Part shown: piece after piece, positions 17,172-27,000 of the stretch | Layout: each line of letters starts with the position of its first letter | Numbering within the stretch: the stretch's first letter is position 1 | Notes under the pieces: generated by a model | The model's input: the letters and a program-made list of their open reading frames with translations, nothing else | Databases searched by the model: none | Told to the model about the DNA's origin: nothing | Position numbers and translations under genes: made by a program | NCBI GenBank assembly: GCA_016183815.1 | Contig: JACPDW010000008.1 | Coordinates: 124,001-188,000, forward strand | Direction of reading: 5' to 3' | Length of the DNA stretch: 64,000 nt | From: Flavobacteriia bacterium | GTDB taxonomy: Bacteria; Bacteroidota; Bacteroidia; Flavobacteriales_D; Crocinitomicaceae

Positions 17172-17675
17172 ATGAAAAATATTTACCTTACCCTTGTATT
17201 ATTTTTTTCGCTAGTATTACTATTATCAAGTACAATTAGTGAACCTGGAGATCCTGCATTTAACGCTCGTATTAACACCTATAAACACGAATGTAAACAA
17301 CTTATCAAACCTGCTAGATATGAAGGTTCTCGTGTTACTTTTTATACTGCTTCAAAAAATAGTCAAAAAAAGAGTATCGAAACTTATTTTTTAATGGATA
17401 CTGAGTATCGCATTGCCTTTAGTGGTAAAGAAAGTTCTGTAAAATTGAATGTTGAAATTTATACATCAATGGATCCTGAAAAAAGAGTATTATTAAAGGA
17501 AATAAAAAATCTTCAGGGTAAAAATACAAGTGTTTCTTCTATTGAATTGAATAAGGTTTTTCATAAAAAAGTCAATCAAACAGATAGACTTAAATCAGTG
17601 TATATTGAATATAAAATTGAAGGTGGAAATGAAAAAAATGAAGCCATTGTGATGGTTTTAGGATTTATGGATTAA
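17172..17675 (+). CDS. Secreted or periplasmic protein of unknown function
   Basis: The 167-residue protein begins with a signal peptide-like segment (IYLTLVLFFSLVLLLSST). The mature part is beta-rich (RVTFYTASKN, YFLMDTEYRIAFSG, VKLNVEIYTSMD, VYIEYKIEGG) and ends VMVLGFMD. I do not recognise a family. It lies 2 bases after the lipoprotein gene and is surely co-transcribed with it, which suggests a shared envelope role. A promoter for the downstream radC begins at its stop codon. Confidence 0.72.
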   Translation: MKNIYLTLVLFFSLVLLLSSTISEPGDPAFNARINTYKHECKQLIKPARYEGSRVTFYTASKNSQKKSIETYFLMDTEYRIAFSGKESSVKLNVEIYTSMDPEKRVLLKEIKNLQGKNTSVSSIELNKVFHKKVNQTDRLKSVYIEYKIEGGNEKNEAIVMVLGFMD

Positions 17676-17677
17676 AA

Positions 17678-17709
17678 TTTGGTTTTGTAAAAAACTTTTT
17701 TTATCTTTG
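17678..17709 (+). promoter_or_regulatory. Promoter for radC
   Basis: TTTG (17678-17681), 20 bases, then TATCTTTG (17702-17709), matching TTTG-N19/20-TAnnTTTG. The radC start codon is 16 bases after the -7 box. Confidence 0.65.
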
Positions 17710-17725
17710 GGTAAACCTATTTTTT

Positions 17726-18421
17726 ATGTATCAAACCAAATTACCCAAAATCAGCTTATGGGCTGAAGATGATCGCCCACGTGAAAAGTTTCAACAAAAA
17801 GGTCCTTTTTCACTTTCTGACTCCGAACTTTTAGCTATCTTTCTAAACTCAGGAATTCCAAACAAATCAGCTATTGATGTTGCAAAAGAATTATTAGCCA
17901 AAGCTAAAAACGACTTGCAACTGTTAGATAATTTTTCAATTAATGATTATAAAAGTATAAAAGGTATTGGTACAGCTAAAGCGACAACACTTTTAGCATT
18001 AATAGAATTTTCCAAAAGAAAAAATCTTAAAAATAAAAACAAAAAATTAAAAGTCTCCTCCGCCTCTCAAGTGTATGAGTTTTTGAAATATAAAATGTCC
18101 TCATTAAATCAAGAAGAATTTCATTTGATAATGTTAAATAAACAATTGGAAATAATTGATTCTATCTGTATTGCTAAAGGAAATATAGATATGGTTATTC
18201 TTGACCAAAGAGTACTTTTTAAGCATTGTTTTGATTGTTATGCTTGTAATTTTATTGTTGCTCACAATCACCCAAGTGGTTCATTGAAACCTAGTGAAAG
18301 TGATAAAAAGTTAACAGAAAAACTAATAAATTCATCTAAAATATTAAATTTAGGATTTATTGACCATATTATTTTTACAGATGATTCGTATTTTAGTTTT
18401 ACTGATAATGGTTTTATTTAA
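17726..18421 (+). CDS. radC: RadC family JAB/MPN-domain protein
   Basis: The 231-residue protein matches RadC along its length: an N-terminal helix-hairpin-helix region (SDSELLAIFLNSG, IKGIGTAKATTLLALIEF) and a C-terminal JAMM metalloprotease-like domain with the metal signature AHNHPSGSLKPSESD. Despite the name, a role in DNA repair is doubtful and its substrate is unknown. The first ~20 residues (LPKISLWAEDDRPREKFQQ) are the usual start of this family. It has its own promoter and stands alone. Confidence 0.92.
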   Translation: MYQTKLPKISLWAEDDRPREKFQQKGPFSLSDSELLAIFLNSGIPNKSAIDVAKELLAKAKNDLQLLDNFSINDYKSIKGIGTAKATTLLALIEFSKRKNLKNKNKKLKVSSASQVYEFLKYKMSSLNQEEFHLIMLNKQLEIIDSICIAKGNIDMVILDQRVLFKHCFDCYACNFIVAHNHPSGSLKPSESDKKLTEKLINSSKILNLGFIDHIIFTDDSYFSFTDNGFI

Positions 18422-18451
18422 AATTCAAATTACCATTTACTAAAAACCATA

Positions 18452-18479
18452 TTGGTATTAAATACTTTTATTAATTTTG
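18452..18479 (+). promoter_or_regulatory. Promoter for wecB
   Basis: TTGG (18452-18455) and TAATTTTG (18472-18479), spaced 16, resemble the -33 and -7 boxes. The start codon is at 18527. Confidence 0.45.
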
Positions 18480-18526
18480 TTCTAATAGTTTTCGGAATTA
18501 TTTCAATAATCCAACTCAGTTAGAAT

Positions 18527-19681
18527 ATGTTAAAATTAATTACCATTATAGGTGCTCGTCCACAAATAATTAAATCAGCAGCAATCAGTAGAGCAATCAA
18601 AAATCATTTTCAATCGGACATTGAGGAATACATTATTCATACTGGTCAACATTACGACGAAAATATGTCTGAAGTTTTTTTTGAGGAAATGGAAATTCCA
18701 AAACCTTACATAAACCTACAAATAGGAAGTGGTTCTCATGCTCAACAAACCGCTGGAATGATGAATGCTTTGGAAAAACATCTTCAAGAAATACAAGCAG
18801 ATGCTCTCTTGATATATGGAGATACTAATTCTACCATTGCTGCTGCTCTTACTTGTTCAAAAATTGGTATTCCGGTCATTCACGTAGAAGCAGGTTTGAG
18901 AAGTTTTAATAAATCTATGCCAGAAGAAATTAACAGAATATTAAGTGATCATGTGTCCACATTACTTTTTTGTCCGACCCAAACGGCTGTTGAAAATTTA
19001 AAAAAAGAAGGATTCGATTTGAATATTAAATATCCATCAAATATTGACAATCCTAGCGTCTATCATTGTGGAGATATCATGTACGACAACAGCATGTTTT
19101 TTTCTCAAAAAGCAATGGAACAATCTTCTATTCTTCAAAAACTTCAATTAAATTCAGATGAATTTATTTTGGCTACAATTCATAGAAACAACAATACAGA
19201 CATTAATGAACGACTTGTTTCCATAGTAGAAATATTCTTACATTTAGTAGAAACTTATTCTTATAAAATTGTGTTTCCAATCCATCCGAGAACGCAAAAA
19301 AATTTTTCTGAGAATCTTCCAAAAGAATTATGGAACAAATTTTCAACACATCCTAAAATTATTTGTATCCCACCAGCAGGTTTTTTAGATATGATTCAGT
19401 TGGAACGAAATGCTAAATACATCGTTACAGACTCTGGGGGAGTACAAAAAGAATCTTATTTCTTCAAAAAACCTTGTTTCATATTACGTTCTGAAACCGA
19501 ATGGGTGGAAATTGTAACAAACGGAAATGCTGTTGTTTGCGATGTTAATAAAGATTTATTTTTTAACAGTTTTCAATACTTTGAAAAAAATCAAAACCTA
19601 ACTTATCCTCCTTTTTTTGGAGACGGAAAAGCAGCTGATTTTATTGTGCAAGAAATTGTTAAACAACTTAAAAAATGCTGA
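18527..19681 (+). CDS. wecB: UDP-N-acetylglucosamine 2-epimerase (non-hydrolysing)
   Basis: WecB interconverts UDP-GlcNAc and UDP-ManNAc in the cytoplasm for surface polysaccharide synthesis. The 384-residue protein has the family motifs in order: GARPQIIKSAAIS, HTGQHYDENMSEVFFEE, YGDTNSTIAAAL, HVEAGLRSFNKSMPEEINR, TIHRNNNTD and the UDP-binding DSGGVQKESYFFKKP near the C-terminus. The length is typical. Its end overlaps the start of the next gene by 7 bases, so it is co-transcribed with a deacetylase-like gene, suggesting a small glycan-synthesis operon. Confidence 0.92.
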   Translation: MLKLITIIGARPQIIKSAAISRAIKNHFQSDIEEYIIHTGQHYDENMSEVFFEEMEIPKPYINLQIGSGSHAQQTAGMMNALEKHLQEIQADALLIYGDTNSTIAAALTCSKIGIPVIHVEAGLRSFNKSMPEEINRILSDHVSTLLFCPTQTAVENLKKEGFDLNIKYPSNIDNPSVYHCGDIMYDNSMFFSQKAMEQSSILQKLQLNSDEFILATIHRNNNTDINERLVSIVEIFLHLVETYSYKIVFPIHPRTQKNFSENLPKELWNKFSTHPKIICIPPAGFLDMIQLERNAKYIVTDSGGVQKESYFFKKPCFILRSETEWVEIVTNGNAVVCDVNKDLFFNSFQYFEKNQNLTYPPFFGDGKAADFIVQEIVKQLKKC

Positions 19682-20949
19682 TTTTTGTTGAACAAATAAG
19701 TAATCGTCTGAACTATGTTTTTCAATTTGTTTTCAAAGAAAGAAATGTTTATTATCAATTTACCAACGACAAAAAAGAATTTGAAAATTATCAAGGAATA
19801 AAATTTGTTTATGCTTCAAGAAGTATCGAAGACAATTTTCACATAGAGTCCTCTTCATTATTATTTGATGAACAAATCAAAAATTATTCCATTGAAAAAT
19901 CCGATTTTCATCATTTTTCCTGTTTAAGTTTTGACAATATAAGCGATCCTTTTGCTTCAATCTTTTTTGTATTAAGTCGTTATGAAGAATATTTGATAAA
20001 AACAAGAGATGTTCATGGAAGATTTATGGCTAAAGAAAGTTATCAATATAAATATTCATGGTTACAACAATGTATTTGTGATAGATGGTCTGAAAATATT
20101 TTAGAACTAATCAACTTAAAAATCAGTCCTTTTTACCAAAAAAAAGAAACTAATGTCAAGCTAATTCCCACCTTTGATATTGATAATACTTTCGCCTTTC
20201 AATGGAAAAATATTTTTAGAAGTTTTTTGAGCAAATGGAAAGACATTATTAAAAAAGAAGATGATAGAATTGTAGCCAGAAAATGGTTTGAAGAAGGTAA
20301 AATTAAAGACCCTTATGATACATTTGACTTGATTCAGAGTGTACAAAAAAAAATGGAAACAATTGTATTTTGGCATGTAGGTAAATATGGCCCATACGAT
20401 AAAAATATTTCTATACTAGACCCAAGACACCAAACACTTATAAAATCAATGTCTGCTTTTGGTGAAATTGGAATACATCCTAGTTATCGATCTTCTGAAA
20501 ATTTTGCTCATCTCACCAACGAAGTATTTTCATTACAACAAATATTACAAAAAAAAATTACTTTGTCAAGACAACATTTTCTAAAACTCTCTATACCTAG
20601 CACATACAGGTATCTTATGGAACAAGGGATTGCTCATGACTATTCTATGGGTTTTGCTGATGAAGTAGGTTTTAGAATAGGTACAGCCAAATCAATTCCA
20701 TTTTTTGACTTAATAGAGAACAAACAAAAAGAATTTTGGATACACCCTTTTGCTTATATGGACGGCACTTTACTCGAATATAAAAATTGGAGTACCGAAG
20801 AAGCAAAAAAGCAAATCACTTTTTTATATAAAGAAGTGAAAGAATTAGGAGGAGATTTTATTTTCATCTGGCACAATGAAACTATCGGGGATTTTGGGAA
20901 ATGGAAAGGTTGGAGTGAAGTATTAAAACATTCATTACAATTGAATTAA
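19675..20949 (+). CDS. Polysaccharide deacetylase-like protein
   Basis: The 424-residue protein has no signal peptide. The first ~140 residues contain the conserved DPFASIFFVLSRYEEYL segment of the DUF7033-type N-terminal domain. From about residue 165 a deacetylase-like barrel follows, with LIPTFDIDNTFAF (first metal Asp), IGIHPSYRSS and, near the C-terminus, FIWHNETIGDFGKWKGW. Such proteins are commonly found beside WecB-type epimerases in Bacteroidota and probably act on a surface glycan or lipid-linked sugar. It overlaps wecB by 7 bases. The precise substrate is not known. Confidence 0.78.
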   Translation: MLIFVEQISNRLNYVFQFVFKERNVYYQFTNDKKEFENYQGIKFVYASRSIEDNFHIESSSLLFDEQIKNYSIEKSDFHHFSCLSFDNISDPFASIFFVLSRYEEYLIKTRDVHGRFMAKESYQYKYSWLQQCICDRWSENILELINLKISPFYQKKETNVKLIPTFDIDNTFAFQWKNIFRSFLSKWKDIIKKEDDRIVARKWFEEGKIKDPYDTFDLIQSVQKKMETIVFWHVGKYGPYDKNISILDPRHQTLIKSMSAFGEIGIHPSYRSSENFAHLTNEVFSLQQILQKKITLSRQHFLKLSIPSTYRYLMEQGIAHDYSMGFADEVGFRIGTAKSIPFFDLIENKQKEFWIHPFAYMDGTLLEYKNWSTEEAKKQITFLYKEVKELGGDFIFIWHNETIGDFGKWKGWSEVLKHSLQLN

Positions 20950-21106
20950 TCTACTATCACGAATTGAATTTATATTTATAAATGATTTTACAAAGAAATA
21001 TAAATATTGTACGCTACTTTTCACTCTTTTTCAAAAATTATAAACTTTAAAATTTTTGATATTAGGGATTATTACCAATTACAAATCATTTTTGACTAAT
21101 AAAATT

Positions 21107-21130
21107 GGCCTCGTAGTTCAATTGTATAGA
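21107..21130 (+). pseudogene. 5' fragment of tRNA-Arg
   Basis: These 24 bases (starting GGCCTCGTAG) match the 5' end of the tRNA-Arg gene at 31238-31311 with one mismatch (C to T at 21117), covering the acceptor 5' strand and D arm including the unusual U19. The similarity stops in the D stem; no anticodon or T arm follows. It is therefore a truncated tRNA copy in the intergenic region between the deacetylase-like gene and the MATE gene. The rest of 20950-21166 shows nothing else. Confidence 0.7.
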
Positions 21131-21166
21131 AAACAGGTTTAGTGAAACAAATTTAAGAACTATAAA

Positions 21167-22495
21167 TCACACTTTTTTCTTTTTCCAATCAAAAAATCGT
21201 AAATAGCTTAGTGAAAATAATCCTAAACTTAAAAAATAGATGTACTCAACAGACCAAATCCAAAAAATATCCCACTGAAAAACTTTTATAAATAGGTAAC
21301 AACAAGTGAGGTAAATACTTACGCTAATCAACTCTATAAAAAAAGTAACTTTTGTGTTTCCAGAGCCGTTAATGGTATGAAATTTTATTGCCACAAATCC
21401 AAAAATTAAAATAGATCCACATATAAATTGTAGGATTGCTACACTTTTTTCAGTAAACTCATGATTTGGATTAATTAAAGTAACTAACTTTTCTGGATAA
21501 AAAATCGCTCCATGAAAAAATAGAAATAAAAAAAAAAGACACAAAAATTGTATTCTACGCTGAATAATTATGAGTTCGGAGAATTTTTTTGCTCCTAAAT
21601 ATTGTGAAATATAAGTCTTTGTTGTTGCAGAAAATCCCCAAATTGGAACAAAAGCTAACATATAAATAGATCGAATAGTTTGTGAAACGGTTAATTCAAA
21701 TTTTCCTATTTGTTCAATCCAAGTGAAAAAGATTGTCCAAGTTGCTAAGGCAATAAATCCTTGAAAAAATAAAGGAAAGCCAATATTTAAAATCTGAATT
21801 ATTTTGTTGTAGTTGAATGATATTTGTTTAAACAATTCAAACTCTTTTCTTTCTCTTGAAAACAATAAAAATGTAAACAAAAAAAGCATTCCCATTCCGT
21901 CAGCAATACAAGAGGCAAGTGCTGCTCCTTTTATTCCCATTTCGGGAAAAATGGAGATACCGAAAATTAAATAATAATCGAGAAAAATGTTTGTAACAGC
22001 TATTATTAAGGCACTAATTAATACTACCCATGTTTTACCAATAGCGAAAAAGAAGGCCTGTATTGGAAGTGAAATTAGTGTAAAAAATAGTGCATAACTT
22101 CGTACAGACAAAAATTCAATCTGTGCTAATGTAATGTCTTCATGCTTTGCATATAAAGGTAACACAGAAGGCATAATCAAATGCAAGACTAAAAATAACA
22201 CACTGGCTAAAAATCCAATTGTTAAGATAGAATTAAAAAAGATACTTGCTACTTCAATCTTGTTTTTTTCGCCTATTCTTCTCGCAATCAATATTTGAAC
22301 CGCATCGCTCATGCCTAATAAAGCAACAAATACACTCACGTATAAAAGTCCTGCATTTCCAGAAGCATCAAAGGCTAAAGTGCTGTACCTACTTAAAAAA
22401 GAGGAATCAGTAATCATCACAATGGATTGAATGAAACTAGAAACCATCAGTGGAACAGCAACACTTAAAATTGTTTTATACGAATAGTTAAGCAT
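21167..22495 (-). CDS. MATE family efflux transporter
   Basis: The 442-residue protein has about 12 hydrophobic segments in two similar halves, starting YKTILSVAVPLMVSSFIQSIVMITDSSFLSRYS, the typical MATE opening with the D in TM1. Later segments (LLGMSDAVQILIARRIGE; AFVPIWGFSATTKTYISQYLGA) match the paired MATE motifs. MATE proteins expel cationic compounds using Na+ or H+ gradients; the substrate is unknown. Its ATG directly abuts the stop of rlmI upstream (22496-22498), so the two are probably co-transcribed. Confidence 0.88.
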   Translation of the reverse strand: MLNYSYKTILSVAVPLMVSSFIQSIVMITDSSFLSRYSTLAFDASGNAGLLYVSVFVALLGMSDAVQILIARRIGEKNKIEVASIFFNSILTIGFLASVLFLVLHLIMPSVLPLYAKHEDITLAQIEFLSVRSYALFFTLISLPIQAFFFAIGKTWVVLISALIIAVTNIFLDYYLIFGISIFPEMGIKGAALASCIADGMGMLFLFTFLLFSRERKEFELFKQISFNYNKIIQILNIGFPLFFQGFIALATWTIFFTWIEQIGKFELTVSQTIRSIYMLAFVPIWGFSATTKTYISQYLGAKKFSELIIIQRRIQFLCLFFLFLFFHGAIFYPEKLVTLINPNHEFTEKSVAILQFICGSILIFGFVAIKFHTINGSGNTKVTFFIELISVSIYLTCCYLFIKVFQWDIFWIWSVEYIYFLSLGLFSLSYLRFFDWKKKKV

Positions 22496-23668
22496 CTATT
22501 GAATCTCCAAAATTAATCCTTTTAGATATTCACCTTCTTTATGGTATATGTTAATGGGATGATCAACCGGTTGATGAAGTTGCTCCAATATTCTCACATC
22601 TCGACCACAATCAATAGCAGCTGAAAGAATTGTATGTTGAAATAAATATTTATCAACTACTTGCGAACAGGAGAAAGTGAACAACAGTCCACCTTTTTTA
22701 ATTTTTTTTATCGCAGAGCTGTTGAGTCTTTTATATGCTTGAACCGCTTGATGTCTTTTTCCTAAGCTTTTGGCAAAAGCTGGTGGGTCTAAAACAATAA
22801 TGTCGTATTCTTCTTGTATATTTTTAACAAAATCAATAGCATCTTGTTGAAAAGCAACATGATTTTTATTAAAACCATTGATTTGAATATTTTGTTCACA
22901 AATTTCTATCGCTTTTGGTGAACTATCTACTGAATGAACTAATGTAGCTCCTCCACTTAAAGCCGCTAAACTAAATCCTCCTGTGTAGCAAAAAGTATTT
23001 AACACTTTTTTATTATTAGCTAAGCTTTTTAAACGACTTCTATTTTCCCTTTGATCAATGAAAAAGCCCGTTTTTTGTCCATTTTCCCAATCAATTAAAT
23101 AATTTATGTCATTTTCTTTTACTAAATAAGGGCATTCAATTTTTTGATAAATGTATTTGTTTTCAATGTTATGCGAACCAGGAAGTGTATCGTTTGATTT
23201 TAAATATATGGCTTTTAGATTTTTTTTAAGCACATTTTTAAAACTTTCAACTAACATGTTGATTGAAAGATACATACCATAACTATGACATTGAAGCACC
23301 AAAACGCCATGATAATAATCGACTATCAAACCCGGCAGAAAATCTCCTTCTCCATGAATTAGACGAAAAACTTGATTGTTTTGATTTAATAAATCAAGTT
23401 GTAATCTTAAATTTAAGGCATTTTGTACTCTGTTTTGAAAGAATTTTACATCAATCTTTTCTTGTATAAAGGATAAAATTCTAACACAAATACTTCCTTC
23501 TTCTTGATAGTGACCAATGGCTAAAAACTGTAAATTTTCATCTAACACTTGTACAAGTTCCCCATCTTGAATTGAATTGTCTTGAAATTTAACAGCACCA
23601 GTAAAAATCCAAGGATGTCTTCTTAAAAGAGAAGCAGTTTTATTTTTTTTTAATACAATTTTGTTCAT
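22496..23668 (-). CDS. rlmI: 23S rRNA (cytosine) methyltransferase, RlmI-like
   Basis: The 390-residue protein has an N-terminal PUA-like RNA-binding domain (about residues 1-75, LLRRHPWIFTGAVKF, GSICVRIL). A Rossmann methyltransferase domain follows, with GQKTGFFIDQRENR, SAM motif NTFCYTGGFSLAAL, an acidic VDSSPKAIEI and the catalytic-region VLDPPAFAKS, then FSCSQVV. This is the class I SAM-dependent RlmI/YccW layout, which makes m5C1962 in E. coli 23S rRNA; the exact target here is inferred from the family. It precedes the MATE gene without a gap. Confidence 0.88.
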   Translation of the reverse strand: MNKIVLKKNKTASLLRRHPWIFTGAVKFQDNSIQDGELVQVLDENLQFLAIGHYQEEGSICVRILSFIQEKIDVKFFQNRVQNALNLRLQLDLLNQNNQVFRLIHGEGDFLPGLIVDYYHGVLVLQCHSYGMYLSINMLVESFKNVLKKNLKAIYLKSNDTLPGSHNIENKYIYQKIECPYLVKENDINYLIDWENGQKTGFFIDQRENRSRLKSLANNKKVLNTFCYTGGFSLAALSGGATLVHSVDSSPKAIEICEQNIQINGFNKNHVAFQQDAIDFVKNIQEEYDIIVLDPPAFAKSLGKRHQAVQAYKRLNSSAIKKIKKGGLLFTFSCSQVVDKYLFQHTILSAAIDCGRDVRILEQLHQPVDHPINIYHKEGEYLKGLILEIQ

Positions 23669-23824
23669 GTATTATTGTCTTAATGAGAGATTTTTCTAAT
23701 TTTAATTAAGTTTAAAAATAGATTTGTTAAAGATGTAAAATTACATTTAGTTTTTCATTTATTTTAATAATTAGTTTATATAAAAAAATCTTTATTTTAA
23801 ATTAACAACAGAGTATATTTTTGC

Positions 23825-23832
23825 TAATTTTG
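23825..23832 (+). promoter_or_regulatory. Candidate promoter -7 box for the phase-variable surface protein operon
   Basis: TAATTTTG matches TAnnTTTG. It is 108 bases before the proposed ATG at 23940. No clear -33 box was found. The rest of 23669-23939 is extremely AT-rich with long T runs and no gene. Confidence 0.35.
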
Positions 23833-23947
23833 TTCGATAAAACTTTAATTTTTTTCTTTTAAACCAAAAAAAAAATAATTTTTTCTTGTTTATTTAATTT
23901 TTTTATTTTAATTTTACTTAAATTTTAAAAAGAAAAGTGATGAGTAA

Positions 23948-23986
<39 letters not shown>

Positions 23987-24004
23987 ACATTAATTTTTAA
24001 TGAG

Positions 24005-27000
24005 GTGAGGGCACAGATTTTTACAAAAGTTACCAATAGTGTTTTAGTTCAAGATTCGAGTAATCATCATTCAACAGCGTGGGGTGATTACGACAATGAC
24101 GGCGATTTGGATTTGTATGTTTCAAATTGGTTTTCATCTGTTTCTAATCCTTTTGGTTTAAATTTTTTATACCAAAACTCTTGTAATAATGAATTTACAA
24201 AAGTGAGAAAGATTCCAACTGATTTGGTTACGGATTTTAATAATAAATACGAAGTGAATTGGATAGATTATGATGCAGATGGTGATTTAGATTTGTATTT
24301 TACCAATGCTTTATATGAAAATAATGGAAACGGTACTTTTTCAAGAGTAAATAAAACAATTACCAATTTGCCAGATTATACAATTTCTAATACAGGAGGT
24401 ACATTTAATGTAAGGTGGGGTAATGCAGCTTGGTTAGATTATGACAACGATGGGAAATTGGATGTATATTTTGGTCGAAAAGAATTGTACCATAATAATG
24501 GTTTAGGAGATTATGATATAATTAACTCTCCTTCTTTCTCAAATATGAATAGATATCTAAGAGGTGAGTCAATGACTGTTGCTGATGCTAATAATGACGG
24601 TCTGATGGATATATTTATGTGTTCAGCACGTAGTCAATTTGGAAGTAATAAATATTCAATGTTTTATCAAAATGCAGGAAATGGGGTTTTTAATGAAAAT
24701 AATTCAAATGGTTTAACCAATCATTATTCTCATTCTTATGGATGTACATGGGGTGATATTGATAATGATTTGGATTTAGATGTTTGGCTGAGTATTAATT
24801 TAGGAAATTACGATAAACTTTTAATCAACGATGGTACAGGAAATTTTACTCCTAATTTAACAGATCCAGTTGCAAATATTTTAAATACCAATCAAGCGGG
24901 GGCTTCTTTTGCTGATTTTGATAACGATGGTGATTTAGATTTGGTTGTACCTAGTTTCTCCAATAATTTTGTGTATCAAAATGATGGGCAAGGCAATTTT
25001 GTTCGTTTAATAAATGAAGTGGTTGAAACTGATGTTACACCTGAATCGTACAGTGCTTCATGGTCGGATTACGACAACGATGGGGATTTGGATTTGTTTA
25101 TCGTTACTGCTTTTGGAGATCCAAATGACTTGTTTTATACCAATAATATTTATCAAAATAATACCTCAAACAGCAATTGGATAAAATTTGATTTAGACGG
25201 TGTTCAAAGTAACAGACAAGCAATTGGTACAAGAGTTTATGTAAAAGCCCTTATTAATGGCACTTCTAAATGGCAAATGCGTGAAGTTAATTTAAATGGA
25301 ACAGGTGGTGGTGAATCTGGTGGAGCATCAGGGCATGTTGTACATTTTGGTTTAGGAGACGCAACAACTATTGATTCAATTAAAGTTTTTTGGCCAGCAT
25401 CGGGCATTACTCAATATTTCACCAACGTGGCTTCCAATCAGTTTCTTAAAATAATGGAAAATGTAAATGCCCTTTCAAATGTAGAAGTTTGCAGACCTGA
25501 TTTACCCCTCTTAAACCCAGCTATTGTGGAAGGAAGAGTATATAGTGACGTTAACTCAAACTGTGTTTACGATAATGGAATTGATTACCCTATTGCCAAT
25601 ACAGCTGTTTATGATTCTCTAAATGGTCATTATGCCTATACAAATGATGAAGGTTTATATCAAATAGAATTACCATCAGGAAACTTTAACTTGCAGGTGT
25701 TATTTAAAAACGATCTATTTCAGAATTCTACTTGTCTTTTAAATGGCAAATACAATATTATTGCCAATTTGGGTGATTTATTTACTGAAAAAGATTTTCC
25801 TTTATTACCTAGTTTAAGCCCTTGTAGTGGGAATTTTGATTTAAATATTACTTCTAATGGTTTAGTTGATGGACCTTGCCCTGATGGTATTATAATGACT
25901 TCTCCTTGTCCATTATATCCATATGAATACTGTTTTCAACTTACTAATAACAGCACTCAAGCTGCTTTACCTAACGGTGTTTTAAACATTGATTTTCCTA
26001 CTGGGTTTAGTATTGTTGATGAACAAGCTATTGTTCCTGAATTATATTGGAATACCAATCATGCAGAAATTATAGTTCCAACTGCTTTAGCGGTTGGAGC
26101 AACATTTGAAGTGTGTATTACAATTATGGTTGATGCAAATTTTTTTAGTCCTTATGTGACCACTGCAAGTTACGGTGGCATTCCTTTATCTGGTAATTTA
26201 ATTGTAAATGGTGGTTTTGAAGGGGGTGATGTGGGCTTTTCTAGTGACTATACTCCTGATTTGGTTACAACAGGTTCGTTACACGATAGATATGCTGTTG
26301 GATCTAATGCAAATTATAATAGTGTGCATACAGGAACTGCAAATGAAGGAACAAATTTTCTTTTTGCCGATGGATCAATAACCTCTAATACAAATGTTTG
26401 GTGTCAAGCTATTGCTGTTAATGCAAATACCTTTTACCAATTTTCTGGAGATTTTTGTAATACTTTACTTCAAAGCAATTCCAATCCGAATTATCCAAAT
26501 TTAGCTGTTACCATTAACGGAATTCAATCTTTTAATACTGGACCTATACCACAAGATCCTGATATTTGGTTGAATGATCAATCCTTTGTTTTTTGTTCTG
26601 ATGAAAATCAAACAATTGAACTTTGTATTCTGGATTTAAACACATTGGCAGTGGGAAATGATTTTGGAATTGATGATTTAAGTTTAATTGAATTAGAAGG
26701 AAATACTGCCGTTTTTGCTAGTTTAACTCAAAACGATATGTGTTCTTGCGACCCAAATGATAAATTAAATACTCCTGTGGGTTGTGGACCAAATGGGAAT
26801 ATAGAAAAAGATCAAGAATTAACGTATCATATACGATTTCAAAATGAAGGATCTGGACCTGCACACGATGTGTTGTTAAGAGATGCACTTGACGAGGATT
26901 TAGATTTAAGTACTTTACAGATTTTATCTAGTTCTCATACAATTAGTTCAGTACAAATTATTCCAAATAATACTTTAATTGTTAAATTTAATGGAATAGA

